A stretch of DNA of 64,000 nt from NCBI RefSeq assembly GCF_900106665.1, contig NZ_FNNA01000001.1, positions 1,054,001 through 1,118,000 on the forward strand, given 5' to 3'. Shown here piece after piece: positions 33,612-42,405 of the stretch (position 1 is its first letter; every line of letters begins with the position of its first letter). Position numbers and translations under genes: made by a program. The notes under the pieces were generated by a model. That model was not told the DNA's origin. It saw nothing but the letters and a program-made list of their open reading frames with translations, and did not search any database. This DNA is from Paracoccus sanguinis. GTDB lineage: Bacteria; Pseudomonadota; Alphaproteobacteria; Rhodobacterales; Rhodobacteraceae.

Positions 33612-36600
33612 ATGCGCTTCGACCGCCTGCGCCTCACCGGCTTCAAGAGCTTCGTGGACCCGACCGAGCTGGTCATCCGCGAGGGGCTGACCGGCATCGT
33701 CGGGCCGAACGGCTGCGGCAAGTCCAACCTGCTCGAGGCGCTGCGCTGGGTGATGGGCGAGAACCGACCCACCGCCATGCGCGGCACGGGGATGGAGGAT
33801 GTGATCTTCGCCGGCACCACCCGCCGCCCGGCCCGCGGCCAGGCCGAGGTGGCGCTGAGCATCGACAACCGCCAGCGCCTCGCCCCCGCCGGGTTCAACG
33901 ACAGCGACGGGCTGGACATCTCGCGCCGCATCACCCGCGAGGCGGGGTCCGCCTACCGCATCAACGGCCGCGAGGTGCGGGCGCGCGACGTGCAGATGCT
34001 GTTCGCGGACGCCTCGACCGGGTCGCACTCGCCGGCGCTGGTGCGGCAGGGGCAGATTTCCGAGCTGATCAACGCCCGCCCCACCGCGCGGCGGCGGATT
34101 CTGGAAGAGGCGGCGGGCATCGGCGGGCTCTACCAGCGCCGCCATGAGGCCGAGCTGAAGCTGAACGGGGCGGCGCAGAACCTTTCCCGGGTGGACGACA
34201 CGCTGGACCAGCTCGCCACCCAGGCGGCGGCGCTCGCCCGGCAGGCGCGCACCGCCGCGCGCTACCGCGAGATCGGCGCCAGCCTGCGCACGGCCGAGGG
34301 CGCGGCGCTGTGGCGGCGCTGGTCCGAGGCCGCCGCCGCGCACGCCGCCGCCGCCGCCGCGTTGGCTGCCGCCCGCAGCGCGGCCTCGGCCGCCGAGGCC
34401 GCCGCCCGCGCCGCCGCCGACGCCCGCACGCGCGCCGAGGCCGCGCTGCCGCCGCTGCGCGAGGAGGACTCGGTCGCCGCCGCCATCGCCGCCCGCGCCA
34501 GCGCCGAGGCCGAGGCGCTGGACGAGGCCGAGACCCGCGCCCGCACGGCCATCGAGACGCTGACCGCCCGCATCGCCCAGCTCGACCGCGACATCGACCG
34601 CGAGGCGGCGCTGAACCGCGACGCGGGCGAGGTGGTGGCGCGACTCGGGTGGGAAAAGGCCGAACTCGACCGCGCCCACGCCGGCCACGACGACCGGCTG
34701 GCCGCGGCCGCGGCGGCGGCGGCCGAGGCGGCGGCGGCGCTGGCCGAGGTTGAGGCCCGGCTCGGCGCGCTGACCGACGAATCGGCGCGGCTCGCCGCCC
34801 GCCACCAGTCGGCCGAGCGGCTGGCCGCCGACCTGACCGCCATGCGCGACCGCGCCGCCCGCGCCGAGGAGGGGGCCGCGACGACCCTCGCCAGCGCCGA
34901 GGCGACCTGTGCCGCAGCCGAGTCCGCGCTCGACACCGCCCGCCGCGCGCAGGAGGGGGCGACCGCCGCCGCCGCCGCCGCCGAGGCGCGGCTGACCGAG
35001 GCCGAGGCGGCCCGCGTCACCGCCGAGGCGACCGAGGCCACCGCCCGCACGGTCCGCGCCAGCGCCGAGGGCGAGGCCGGCGCGCTCGAGGCCGAACGCG
35101 CGGCCCTCGCCCGGCTGGTCGAACGCGGGCGCGGCGGCGGCGCGGCGCTCATCGACCAGATCGCTGTCGCGCCGGGCTATGAGCGGGCGCTCGGCGCCGC
35201 GCTCGGCGACGACCTGCGCCTGCCCGTGGCCGACCGCGGCGCGGGCTGGCGCGCCCTGCCCCCCGACGCGGCCCCCGACGCCCCGCCCGGCACCCAGCCC
35301 TTGGCCCCGCACGTCACCGCCCCGCCGGCGCTGGCACGGCGGCTCACCCGCATCTTCCTCGCCCCCGACGCCGCCACCGCCGCCGCGCTGCAACCGGCGC
35401 TGGCGCCGGGCGACCGGCTGGTGACGCCGGCCGGCGACCTGATCCGCTGGGACGGGCTGGCGCTGCCGGCGGGCGAAGCCGCCTCGGCCGCGGCGCTGCA
35501 TCTCGAGCAGGTGAACCGCCTCTCGGCGCTCAGCGCGCAGGCCGAGGCCGCCCGCGCCCGCGCCGCCACCGCCATCGCCGCGCACGAGGACGCCCGCAGC
35601 GCCGCCCGCAGCGGCGCCGCGGCCGAGAGCGCCGCCCGCGACGCCGCCCGTGCGGCCGAGCGGGCGCTGGCCGAGGCCGCCCGCGCCGCCACCCGCGCCG
35701 AATCCGAGCTGTCGCTTGGCCTCGGCCGGGCCGAGGGCGCGCGGGCCGAGCTGGCGCGCCATCGCGCCGACGCCGCCGACGCCGGCCAGCGGCTGGCCGA
35801 GGCCACCCGCGCGCTGGCCGCCCTGCCCGCCCGCGCCGCGGCGGCCGCGGCGGTCGAGCACGCCCGCACCGGGGTCGAGGCCGCCCGCATCGCCACCCTG
35901 TCGCGCCGGGGCGCGCAGGACGAGCTGAAGCGCGAGGGCGCGGCCCGGGTGAAGCGCCTGCAGGAGATCGCCAAGGAGGACTCGGATTGGCGCCTGCGGC
36001 TCGAGCAGGCCGGCACCCGCGCCGCCGAACTGGCCGCCCGCCGCACCGCCTCGGCCGCCGAGCTGGCCGAGGCCGAGGCCCAGCCCGCCCGTCTGACCGC
36101 GCGCCGCGCCGAGCTGGCCGAGCGCGTGGCGCTGGCCACCGCCCGCGTCACCCGCGCCCGCGCGGCGCTTGCCGCCGCCGACGCCGCGCTGATCGCCGCC
36201 ACCACCGCCGAGCGCGACGCCGAGCGCGCCGCCTCGGACGCGCGCGAGACCCGCGCCGTGGCCGAGGCCCGCGTCGAGGCCGCACGCGAGACCGCCGCCC
36301 AGGCGACCGCGCGCATCACCGAAGAGACCGGCGACACGCCCGAGGCGCTGGCCGAGCGCTTGGGCGACACCGCCGCCCTGCCCCCGGCCGCGGCGCTCGA
36401 GGCCGAGATCGCCCGGCTGCGCGCCGCCCGCGACGGGCTCGGCCCCGTCAACCTGCGCGCCGACGAGGACAAACGCGCGCTCGAGGACGAGCGGGCGGCG
36501 CTGGCGGCGGAGAAGGACGATTTGACCGCCGCGATCCACAAGCTGCGCGCCGCCATCGGCGGGCTGAACCGCGAGGGCCGGGCGCGGCTGCTGGCGGCCT

Positions 36601-37058
36601 TCGACACCGTCAACGCCAACTTCGCCACGCTCTTCACCCATCTCTTCGGCGGCGGCGAGGCGCGGCTGGTGCTGGTCGAATCCGACGACCCGCTCGAGGC
36701 CGGGCTCGAGATCCTCGCCCAGCCGCCGGGCAAGAAGCTGTCCACCCTCAGCCTTCTGTCGGGGGGCGAGCAGACGCTGACCGCGCTGGCGCTGATCTTC
36801 GCGGTGTTCCTGGCCACCCCTGCCCCGATCTGCGTCCTGGACGAGGTGGACGCACCGCTCGACGACGCCAACGTGGGCCGGTTCTGCGACCTTCTGGACG
36901 AGATGACCCGGCGCACCGACACCCGCTTTCTGATCATCACCCACCACGCCGTCACCATGAGCCGGATGGACCGGCTGTTCGGGGTGACGATGGTGGAACA
37001 GGGGGTGAGCCAGCTCGTCAGCGTGGATTTGCGCCGGGCCGAGGCGCTGGTCGCCTGA
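33612..37058 (+). CDS. smc: Chromosome segregation protein SMC
   Basis: 1148 aa condensin ATPase. Start MRFDRLRLTGFKSFVDPTEL at 33612. Walker A GPNGCGKSN at about 33-41, two long Ala/Arg/Glu-rich coiled coils (about 170-490 and 650-990), hinge region around 500-640 beginning IDQIAVAPGYERALGAALGDDL, then signature LSLLSGGEQTLTALAL and Walker B ICVLDEVDAPLDD. Complete. The coiled coils are exceptionally rich in alanine, and the region creates long shadow frames on the other strand. No scpA/scpB adjacent. Confidence 0.96.
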   Translation: MRFDRLRLTGFKSFVDPTELVIREGLTGIVGPNGCGKSNLLEALRWVMGENRPTAMRGTGMEDVIFAGTTRRPARGQAEVALSIDNRQRLAPAGFNDSDGLDISRRITREAGSAYRINGREVRARDVQMLFADASTGSHSPALVRQGQISELINARPTARRRILEEAAGIGGLYQRRHEAELKLNGAAQNLSRVDDTLDQLATQAAALARQARTAARYREIGASLRTAEGAALWRRWSEAAAAHAAAAAALAAARSAASAAEAAARAAADARTRAEAALPPLREEDSVAAAIAARASAEAEALDEAETRARTAIETLTARIAQLDRDIDREAALNRDAGEVVARLGWEKAELDRAHAGHDDRLAAAAAAAAEAAAALAEVEARLGALTDESARLAARHQSAERLAADLTAMRDRAARAEEGAATTLASAEATCAAAESALDTARRAQEGATAAAAAAEARLTEAEAARVTAEATEATARTVRASAEGEAGALEAERAALARLVERGRGGGAALIDQIAVAPGYERALGAALGDDLRLPVADRGAGWRALPPDAAPDAPPGTQPLAPHVTAPPALARRLTRIFLAPDAATAAALQPALAPGDRLVTPAGDLIRWDGLALPAGEAASAAALHLEQVNRLSALSAQAEAARARAATAIAAHEDARSAARSGAAAESAARDAARAAERALAEAARAATRAESELSLGLGRAEGARAELARHRADAADAGQRLAEATRALAALPARAAAAAAVEHARTGVEAARIATLSRRGAQDELKREGAARVKRLQEIAKEDSDWRLRLEQAGTRAAELAARRTASAAELAEAEAQPARLTARRAELAERVALATARVTRARAALAAADAALIAATTAERDAERAASDARETRAVAEARVEAARETAAQATARITEETGDTPEALAERLGDTAALPPAAALEAEIARLRAARDGLGPVNLRADEDKRALEDERAALAAEKDDLTAAIHKLRAAIGGLNREGRARLLAAFDTVNANFATLFTHLFGGGEARLVLVESDDPLEAGLEILAQPPGKKLSTLSLLSGGEQTLTALALIFAVFLATPAPICVLDEVDAPLDDANVGRFCDLLDEMTRRTDTRFLIITHHAVTMSRMDRLFGVTMVEQGVSQLVSVDLRRAEALVA

Positions 37059-37092
37059 CCCGGCCCTGCGCGCGTGTGGCACGGTGGGGAGC

Positions 37093-37110
37093 CTCCGGCG
37101 GGGATATTTG
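37093..37110 (+). repeat. Partial GATATTT intergenic element
   Basis: CTCCGGCGGGGATATTTG shares the core GGGATATTT and the preceding C/G-rich stem with the copies at 18812-18843 and 59886-59917, but the right half diverges. Located between smc and the RidA-family gene. Confidence 0.4.
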
Positions 37111-37208
37111 GGTCCAGCCCGAGGGGGCGCGAGGGATAAACGCGCGGCAATGGCATCCCGGGCGGCGGCTTGCTAGGCTCGCGCCGACCCCAACCGGAGG
37201 AGCCCGCG

Positions 37209-37664
37209 ATGTCCATCGACGCCCGCCTGACCGAACTCGGCCTGACCCTGCCCGACGCGCCCGCGCCGGCGGCGAACTATGTGCCCCATGTCCAGTCGGG
37301 CAACCTGCTGTTCGCCTCGGGGCAGATCTCCGCGGGCCCGGACGGGCTGATCCGCGGCCGGCTGGGCGAGGACATGGACGTGGCCGCCGGCGCGGCGGCC
37401 GCGCGGGCCTGCGGGCTGGCGCTGCTGGCGCAGGCGCGGGCGGCGGCGGGCTCGCTCGACCGGATCGCGCGGGTGGTGAAGCTGACCGGCTTCGTCGCCT
37501 CGACGCCCGAGTTCACCGACCAGCCCGAGGTCATCAACGGCTGCTCGGACCTGATGGTCGAGGTCTTCGGCGACCGCGGCCGCCACGCCCGCGCCGCCGT
37601 CTCGGCCGCGGCGCTGCCGCGCGGGGTCGCCGTCGAGATCGAGGCGATCTTCGAGCTCGGCTGA
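37209..37664 (+). CDS. RidA/YjgF-family protein (enamine/imine deaminase-like)
   Basis: 151 aa. Family core: LPDAPAPAANYVPHVQSGNLLFASGQ, then VVKLTGFVASTPEFTDQP and the end of the fold AALPRGVAVEIEAI, including the arginine typical of active members. This is the longer, Rv3678/TdcF-unlike group that begins with MSIDARLTELGLTLP. It may clear reactive enamines, but specificity is unknown. CGGAGGAG precedes the ATG. The stop TGA shares its A with the ATG of the next gene. Confidence 0.88.
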   Translation: MSIDARLTELGLTLPDAPAPAANYVPHVQSGNLLFASGQISAGPDGLIRGRLGEDMDVAAGAAAARACGLALLAQARAAAGSLDRIARVVKLTGFVASTPEFTDQPEVINGCSDLMVEVFGDRGRHARAAVSAAALPRGVAVEIEAIFELG

Positions 37665-38416
37665 TGCTGCACCCCGACTTCCTCTCCCGCCCGCTCGCCC
37701 ATCGCGGGCTGCACGGGCCGGGCGTGCCCGAGAACTCGCTGGCCGCCTTTCGCGCCGCCATCGCCGGCGGCTGGGGGATCGAGCTGGACGTCCAGCCCGC
37801 CGAGGACGGCACGCCGCTGGTGTTCCACGACAACGAGCTGACCCGGCTGACGGGCGACGGCGGCGTGGTCGCGGCGCTCTCGGTCGCCGAGGCGGCGGGG
37901 CGGCGGCTTCTGGGCACGGCCGAGGGCATCCCGACGCTCGAGGCGGTCCTGGCGCTGGTCGCGGGCCGCGTGCCGGTGCTCATCGAGATCAAGGACCAGT
38001 CCGGCGATCTCGGCCCCGACATGGGCGAGCTGCCGCTGGCCGTGGCGGCGCTGGCGACGGACTATGCGGGGCCGCTGGCGGTCATGTCCTTCAACCCCCA
38101 CGCTGCCGAGATGGTCCACCGCGCCGCCCCCGGCGTGGCCGTCGGGCTGACGAGCTGCGCCTTTCCCGCCGACGACTGGCCGGGTGTGCCGGCTGGACGG
38201 CGGGCGGCGCTGGCGCGGCTCGAGGATTTCGACCGGGCGGGTGCGTGTTTCGTCTCGCACGACCGCACGGACCTTGCGAACCCGGCCGTGACCGCGCTGT
38301 CGGCGCGCGGGGTGCCGGTGCTCTGCTGGACGGTCCGCTCGGCCGAGCAGGAACAGGCGGCGCGCCGCGTCGCCGGCAACATCACATTCGAGGGCTATAC
38401 CCCATGCGCACCCTGA
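37664..38416 (+). CDS. Glycerophosphodiester phosphodiesterase
   Basis: 250 aa GDPD-family TIM barrel that hydrolyses glycerophosphodiesters to glycerol-3-phosphate and an alcohol. Motifs: LAHRGLHGPGVPENSLAAFR, ELDVQPAEDGTPLVFHD with metal-binding Glu/Asp and His, IEIKDQSG, and the closing CWTVRSAEQE. No signal peptide, so cytoplasmic (UgpQ-like). Starts inside the RidA stop codon and overlaps the SDR gene by 13 bases. Confidence 0.92.
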   Translation: MLHPDFLSRPLAHRGLHGPGVPENSLAAFRAAIAGGWGIELDVQPAEDGTPLVFHDNELTRLTGDGGVVAALSVAEAAGRRLLGTAEGIPTLEAVLALVAGRVPVLIEIKDQSGDLGPDMGELPLAVAALATDYAGPLAVMSFNPHAAEMVHRAAPGVAVGLTSCAFPADDWPGVPAGRRAALARLEDFDRAGACFVSHDRTDLANPAVTALSARGVPVLCWTVRSAEQEQAARRVAGNITFEGYTPCAP

Positions 38417-39129
38417 TTACCGGCGGCACCCGTGGCATCGGTCGGGCCACGGCGCTTGACTGCGCCGCCCGCGGCTGGCCGGTCGCGCTCGGCTATCGCG
38501 GCAACGCGGCGGCGGCAGAGGCGGCGCTGGACGCGGTCCGGGCCGCCGGCGGCACCGGCGCAGCGTTCGCCGCCGACGTGGCGGATGCGGGCGAGGTCGC
38601 GCGGCTCTTCGATCAGGCCACGGCCGCGATGGGCGGGCTCGACGCGGTGGTGGTCAACGCGGGCATCGTCTTCCCGGTGATGCCGCTGGCCGAGATGGAC
38701 CCCGACCGGATCGCCCGCATGGTGCAGGTGAACCTGACCGGCGCGCTCTACCAGGCGCGCGAGGTGGCGCGGCGGCTGCCCGAGGGCGGCAGGATCGTCT
38801 TCGTCTCGTCGGTGGCGGCCCGGCTCGGCTCGGCCGGGAAATACTTGGACTATGCCGCGACCAAGGGCGGCGTGGACACGCTGACCATCGGGCTTTCGCA
38901 GGAACTCGCCCCGCGCCGCATCCGCGTGAACGGCGTCCGCCCCGGCATCATCGACACCGAGATCCACGCCGACGGGGGAGAGCCCGACCGCGTGGCCCAG
39001 GTCGGCGCCCGCCTGCCCTTCGGCCGCGCCGGCCAGGCCGAGGAAGTCGCCGCCGCGATCACCTGGCTGATTTCGGACGCGGCGAGCTATGTCTCGGGGG
39101 CGATCCTCGACGTGGCCGGGGCGCGCTGA
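38404..39129 (+). CDS. Short-chain dehydrogenase/reductase (FabG-like)
   Basis: 241 aa. Cofactor loop TGGTRGIGRA at 6-15, NAGIVF, catalytic Ser in VSSVAARLGS and the YxxxK motif in YAATKGG. C-terminus VSGAILDVAGAR is FabG-like. The lack of an adjacent fatty acid cluster leaves the substrate open. Third gene of an overlapping set with RidA and GDPD. Confidence 0.88.
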   Translation: MRTLITGGTRGIGRATALDCAARGWPVALGYRGNAAAAEAALDAVRAAGGTGAAFAADVADAGEVARLFDQATAAMGGLDAVVVNAGIVFPVMPLAEMDPDRIARMVQVNLTGALYQAREVARRLPEGGRIVFVSSVAARLGSAGKYLDYAATKGGVDTLTIGLSQELAPRRIRVNGVRPGIIDTEIHADGGEPDRVAQVGARLPFGRAGQAEEVAAAITWLISDAASYVSGAILDVAGAR

Positions 39130-39132
39130 GCC

Positions 39133-39597
39133 TCAGCCGGCGGCGGTGTCGAGCCCCGCGGCCAGCACCGCGTGCAGCGCCACGGGGTCGTCGTTGGCCC
39201 GCAGCTTGGCCCGCAGCTCGGGGTCGCGCAGCGTGCGGCTGACGAGCGCCAGCGCCTTGAGATGCTCGACCCCCGGGCTTTCGGGCGCGAGCAGCGCAAA
39301 CACCAGATCGACCGGCTGCCGGTCCACCGCGTCGAAGTCGAGCGGCTTTTCCAGCCGCAGGAACAGCCCCGCCACCCGCTCGAGCCCGGCAATCCGCGCG
39401 TGCGGCAGCGCCACACCCTGCCCGACGCCGGTCGCGCCCAGGCTCTCGCGTTCCTGCAGCGCGTCGAGCGTCTGCGGCGCGCTGACCCCATAGGCCTGCG
39501 CGGCCATGTCGGCGAGGTCGTGGAACAGCCGCTTCTTCGAGGTCGCCTGCGCCTGCGACCGAACCGCCGCGGTGGAAAGAATGTCAGCGATCCGCAT
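39133..39597 (-). CDS. ptsN: PTS IIA-like nitrogen regulatory protein PtsN
   Basis: 154 aa, EIIA-Ntr of the nitrogen phosphotransferase system, which regulates K+ transport and stress responses. The phosphorylated histidine lies in GVALPHARIAGLERVAG. Companion elements: ALQERESLGATGVGQG and VFALLAPESPGVEHLKALA. Lies downstream of hpf, as in many proteobacteria, but rpoN is absent from this locus. Confidence 0.95.
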   Translation of the reverse strand: MRIADILSTAAVRSQAQATSKKRLFHDLADMAAQAYGVSAPQTLDALQERESLGATGVGQGVALPHARIAGLERVAGLFLRLEKPLDFDAVDRQPVDLVFALLAPESPGVEHLKALALVSRTLRDPELRAKLRANDDPVALHAVLAAGLDTAAG

Positions 39598-39702
39598 CGG
39601 TCAACGCCTGCCTCGTGTCGTCCGGCCCATCCGCCGGACCGTCATCCGCGGCGGTCTAGCATCGCAGCGCCCTGCTGCGCCAGCCGCCCCTGCGCCGCGG
39701 GC

Positions 39703-39737
39703 GGCGCGGCGGGGGACGGTGTAGCCCCCGCCGCGCC
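39703..39737 (-). other. Strong hairpin between hpf and ptsN
   Basis: A 13-bp perfect stem (GGCGCGGCGGGGG with CCCCCGCCGCGCC) and nine-base loop lie 14 bases after the hpf stop. No T-run follows in the direction of transcription, so it may attenuate or protect the hpf mRNA rather than act as a simple terminator. Confidence 0.5.
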
Positions 39738-39750
39738 CCCTGACGCGCCG

Positions 39751-40332
39751 TCAGGCGAGGTTGCGCGGGTCGATCCAGCCCACGTTGCCGTCGTCGCGGC
39801 GGTGGACCACGTTCACCCCGCCGTGCTTCTCGTTGCGGAAGACCAGCATCGGCGCGCCCGCCAGCTCCATCTGCATGACGGCGTCACCGACCGAGAGGGT
39901 CGGCACCCTGAGCTCGGTCTCGGCCACGATCAGCGGCTGCAACCCGTCCTCGGCCTGATCCTCCCACGCGTCCTCGTCGGCAGAGAGGACGTAGCTCGGG
40001 GCGGCGGCGAAGACGACCGGCTCGGTCCGGTCCTTGTGGTGGTCCTTGAGCCGGCGCTTGTAGCGGCGCAGCTGCTTGTCCATCTTCTCGCGGCACTTCT
40101 CGAAGGCCGCGTAGATGTTGTCCGGGTCGGCGGCGCGGGCCTGCACCGTCAACCCCGTCGAGAGATGCACGACCCCGTCGCAGGCGAGGTTGTGGGCGTC
40201 ACGCGAAAAGATGACCGTGGCGTCGGTGGGCCGCTGCTGGTATTTCTCGAACACCTCCTCCAGCTCGGCCTTGACGTGGGTCATGAGCGCTTCGCCCACG
40301 TCGATCTGCTTGCCACTGATCTGATAACGCAT
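39751..40332 (-). CDS. hpf: Long-form ribosome hibernation promoting factor
   Basis: 193 aa. The N-terminal domain (MRYQISGKQIDVGEALMTHV to about 105) binds the 30S decoding region; the C-terminal dimerisation domain (ETELRVPTLSVGDAVMQMEL to NVGWIDPRNLA) drives 100S dimer formation. Both domains present, so this is the long form. GAAAGGAAAAACTC leads into the ATG. The upstream region has a heat-shock-like promoter candidate. Confidence 0.95.
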   Translation of the reverse strand: MRYQISGKQIDVGEALMTHVKAELEEVFEKYQQRPTDATVIFSRDAHNLACDGVVHLSTGLTVQARAADPDNIYAAFEKCREKMDKQLRRYKRRLKDHHKDRTEPVVFAAAPSYVLSADEDAWEDQAEDGLQPLIVAETELRVPTLSVGDAVMQMELAGAPMLVFRNEKHGGVNVVHRRDDGNVGWIDPRNLA

Positions 40333-40408
40333 GAGTTTTTCCTTTCGGGTTCCCGAATGGCGACCGGCGGCGGCCGGCCGTCGGAGGCGCGGGGAAATAC
40401 CCGCCCCC

Positions 40409-40445
40409 TTCCTTCATTTGGGGACAGCCCCGGGATCAAGTCAAC
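40409..40445 (-). promoter_or_regulatory. Candidate hpf promoter (possibly RpoH-type)
   Basis: On the minus strand GTTGACTTGATCCC is followed by GGGGCTGTCCCCAAAT. It can be read as a TTGACT/CCAAAT pair with 17-base spacing for the housekeeping sigma factor, or as CTTG followed by CCCCAAAT, resembling RpoH promoters. It lies about 80-110 bases before the hpf ATG. Not decisive. Confidence 0.3.
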
Positions 40446-40623
40446 GCCCGGCAGGAAACCGCCGGCGCGGGGGCTGTTCGGAACACCGCCGCGCGGCGGG
40501 CGGTTTTTCCCCTGATGCGACGGGGTCCGCCCGTCCGGGCGCCGACCCCTTTGGGGCGCGCGCCACGCTGCCACGCCGCGGGGACGCACGTCGCCCCCCC
40601 CCGCCATGACAGGAGTCCCACGG

Positions 40624-41547
40624 ATGATCCCCTTCGCGCCGAACCGCCGCCCGCTCACGCCCCGCCAGCCCGCCCGGCTGGCGTTTCCTTTGCTGCTGTC
40701 GGGCCTGCTGTTGCCCGGCCTCGCCGGCGCGCAGACCGCCGCGCCGGGCGCTACGACGGGTGACACCGCGCCGCCCGCCGTGACCCTTCCGGCCCCGGCG
40801 CAGGGAGGCAGCGCGGGCTCCGGTCCGGCCGCAACCCCTGCACCCGAGGCATCCGCCGCGACGACCGACACCCCCGCGACCGAGGCGCCCGCGGCCGACG
40901 CGACAACCCCGGCCACCTCGACCGAGGCGGCCACGGACGGCACCCCGCCCGCCCCGGCAGACGCGACCGCGCCAGAGGCTGCCGCCGACACCGCCTCCGC
41001 GACGCCGACCACCGAGCCCACCGCCGCGACCTGCCCCGCCCTCGGCGTCATCGACGCCCAGCAGGCGCAGATCGACAAGGTGCTCGGCCTCGCCAAGGAC
41101 GGGCTGGTCCCCGACCAGGCGGTGACCACGCTCTACGCCAACCTCGCCCGCGACGCCGATGCGGCGATGAAGGACACGCCCTTCGATGCCGCCTGCTACC
41201 GTGCCATCGGCAGCCGCGCCGACCAGCTCGACGAGGCCGACGGCCCGGACCGCAACGAGGCCCGGCTGCTGCACGACCGGGTGACCGCGGCGGTGCGCCG
41301 CGAGTGCGAGGCGGTAACCGACGCCGCAGGCCTGACCGCCTGCGTCACCGACGTGACCGAGGGGCTTGGCCACGGCTTCACCGCGCAGACCGTGACCGCG
41401 ATGATGTCGGCCCTGCCGCTGCGCGAGGTCACGCTGACGGACGAGGAAAGCCGCGCGTTCCTGACGCTGCTGAAGGAGAAGGCCGAGGCCGGGGCGATCC
41501 CGGACGGGCAGCGCGCCGACGCCACGCGCAAGCTGCTGGGCCTCTGA
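40624..41547 (+). CDS. Exported Ala/Thr/Pro-rich protein, unknown
   Basis: 307 aa. I chose ATG 40624, nine bases after GGAG; an ATG at 40606 has no ribosome site. Residues 1-37 form a long signal peptide ending AGAQTAAP. Residues 38-140 are a low-complexity Ala/Thr/Pro/Glu linker. The C-terminal 165 residues look folded and contain cysteines in TCPALGV, DAACYRAIG, RRECEAVT and GLTACVTDV, which could form disulfides in the periplasm. I do not recognise the domain. It is encoded opposite to, and between, lptB and hpf. Confidence 0.75.
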   Translation: MIPFAPNRRPLTPRQPARLAFPLLLSGLLLPGLAGAQTAAPGATTGDTAPPAVTLPAPAQGGSAGSGPAATPAPEASAATTDTPATEAPAADATTPATSTEAATDGTPPAPADATAPEAAADTASATPTTEPTAATCPALGVIDAQQAQIDKVLGLAKDGLVPDQAVTTLYANLARDADAAMKDTPFDAACYRAIGSRADQLDEADGPDRNEARLLHDRVTAAVRRECEAVTDAAGLTACVTDVTEGLGHGFTAQTVTAMMSALPLREVTLTDEESRAFLTLLKEKAEAGAIPDGQRADATRKLLGL

Positions 41548-41571
41548 TCGGGCCTCCGCCCGCCGGGGCGT

Positions 41572-41599
41572 CACGGGCGCGGGAGGCACGGCGCCCGTG
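41572..41599. terminator. Hairpin between convergent exported-protein gene and lptB
   Basis: Perfect 9-bp arms CACGGGCGC and GCGCCCGTG with a 10-base loop in the 63-base convergent gap. No T-run, so terminator function is only likely from its location. Confidence 0.4.
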
Positions 41600-41610
41600 T
41601 CACCCCCGCG

Positions 41611-42405
41611 TCAGCCCATCGAGAAGCCTTCGCCCAGATAGACCTCGCGCACCCGCGGATCGGCCACGATTTCGGAGGTGGTGCCCGACATCAGCACCGC
41701 GCCGTCGTGCAGGATATAGGCCCGGTCCACGATCCCCAGCGTCTCGCGGACGTTGTGATCGGTGATCAGCACCCCGATCCCGCGGGTCTTGAGGTCGTGC
41801 ACCAGCCCCCGGATCTCGCCCACGGCGATCGGATCGACCCCGGCGAACGGCTCGTCCAGCAACAGGAAGGCCGGGTCCGCGGCGAGGCAGCGGGCGATCT
41901 CGACCCGCCGCCGCTCACCGCCCGAGAGCGCCAGCGCCGGGGCCTGCCGCAGATGGCCGATCGAGAAATCGCCGAGCAGCTCCTCAAGCCGGTCACGGCG
42001 GCGGTGCCGGTCCGGCATCGCCACCTCGAGCACGGCGAGGATGTTCTGCTCGACCGTCAGGCCGCGAAAGATCGACATCTCCTGCGGCAGATAGCCGATC
42101 CCGAGCTGCGCGCGCCGGAACATCGGCAGCGCCGAGGCGTCGCGCCCGTCGATCAGAACCCGCCCGGCGTCGGGCATCACCAGCCCGGCGATGCAGTAAA
42201 AGCAGGTCGTCTTGCCCGAGCCGTTCGGCCCGAGCAGCGCCACCACCTCGCCCCGCGCCAGCCGCAGCGACACGTCGCGGATCACCGGCTTGTTGCGATA
42301 GGACTTGCGCAGCCCCTCGACGTCGAGCCCGTCCTGCCGCCCGTCGCGGGGCGTCATCCGCGCGCCCGACTGCGCGTCCCGCGGCGCCAGCGTCGCGCCC
42401 TGCAT
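41611..42405 (-). CDS. lptB: LPS export ABC transporter ATPase LptB
   Basis: 264 aa ATPase that powers lipopolysaccharide extraction by LptFG. Walker A GPNGSGKTTCFYCIAG, signature LSGGERRRVEIARCLA, Walker B FLLLDEPFAGVDPIA, H-loop LITDHNVRETLG. There is an N-terminal extension of about 25 residues before the usual start (VEGLRKSYRNKPV). Its ATG overlaps the lptA stop. Confidence 0.96.
   Translation of the reverse strand: MQGATLAPRDAQSGARMTPRDGRQDGLDVEGLRKSYRNKPVIRDVSLRLARGEVVALLGPNGSGKTTCFYCIAGLVMPDAGRVLIDGRDASALPMFRRAQLGIGYLPQEMSIFRGLTVEQNILAVLEVAMPDRHRRRDRLEELLGDFSIGHLRQAPALALSGGERRRVEIARCLAADPAFLLLDEPFAGVDPIAVGEIRGLVHDLKTRGIGVLITDHNVRETLGIVDRAYILHDGAVLMSGTTSEIVADPRVREVYLGEGFSMG

Noticed and set aside
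34310..36300. Repetitive GCC/GCG-rich stretch as a possible tandem repeat or CRISPR-like array
   Set aside because: It encodes the alanine-rich coiled coils of SMC; no regular spacer-repeat spacing.
33072..37082. Long minus-strand open frame of about 1336 codons
   Set aside because: Shadow of smc caused by high GC; Gly/Arg-rich and featureless.
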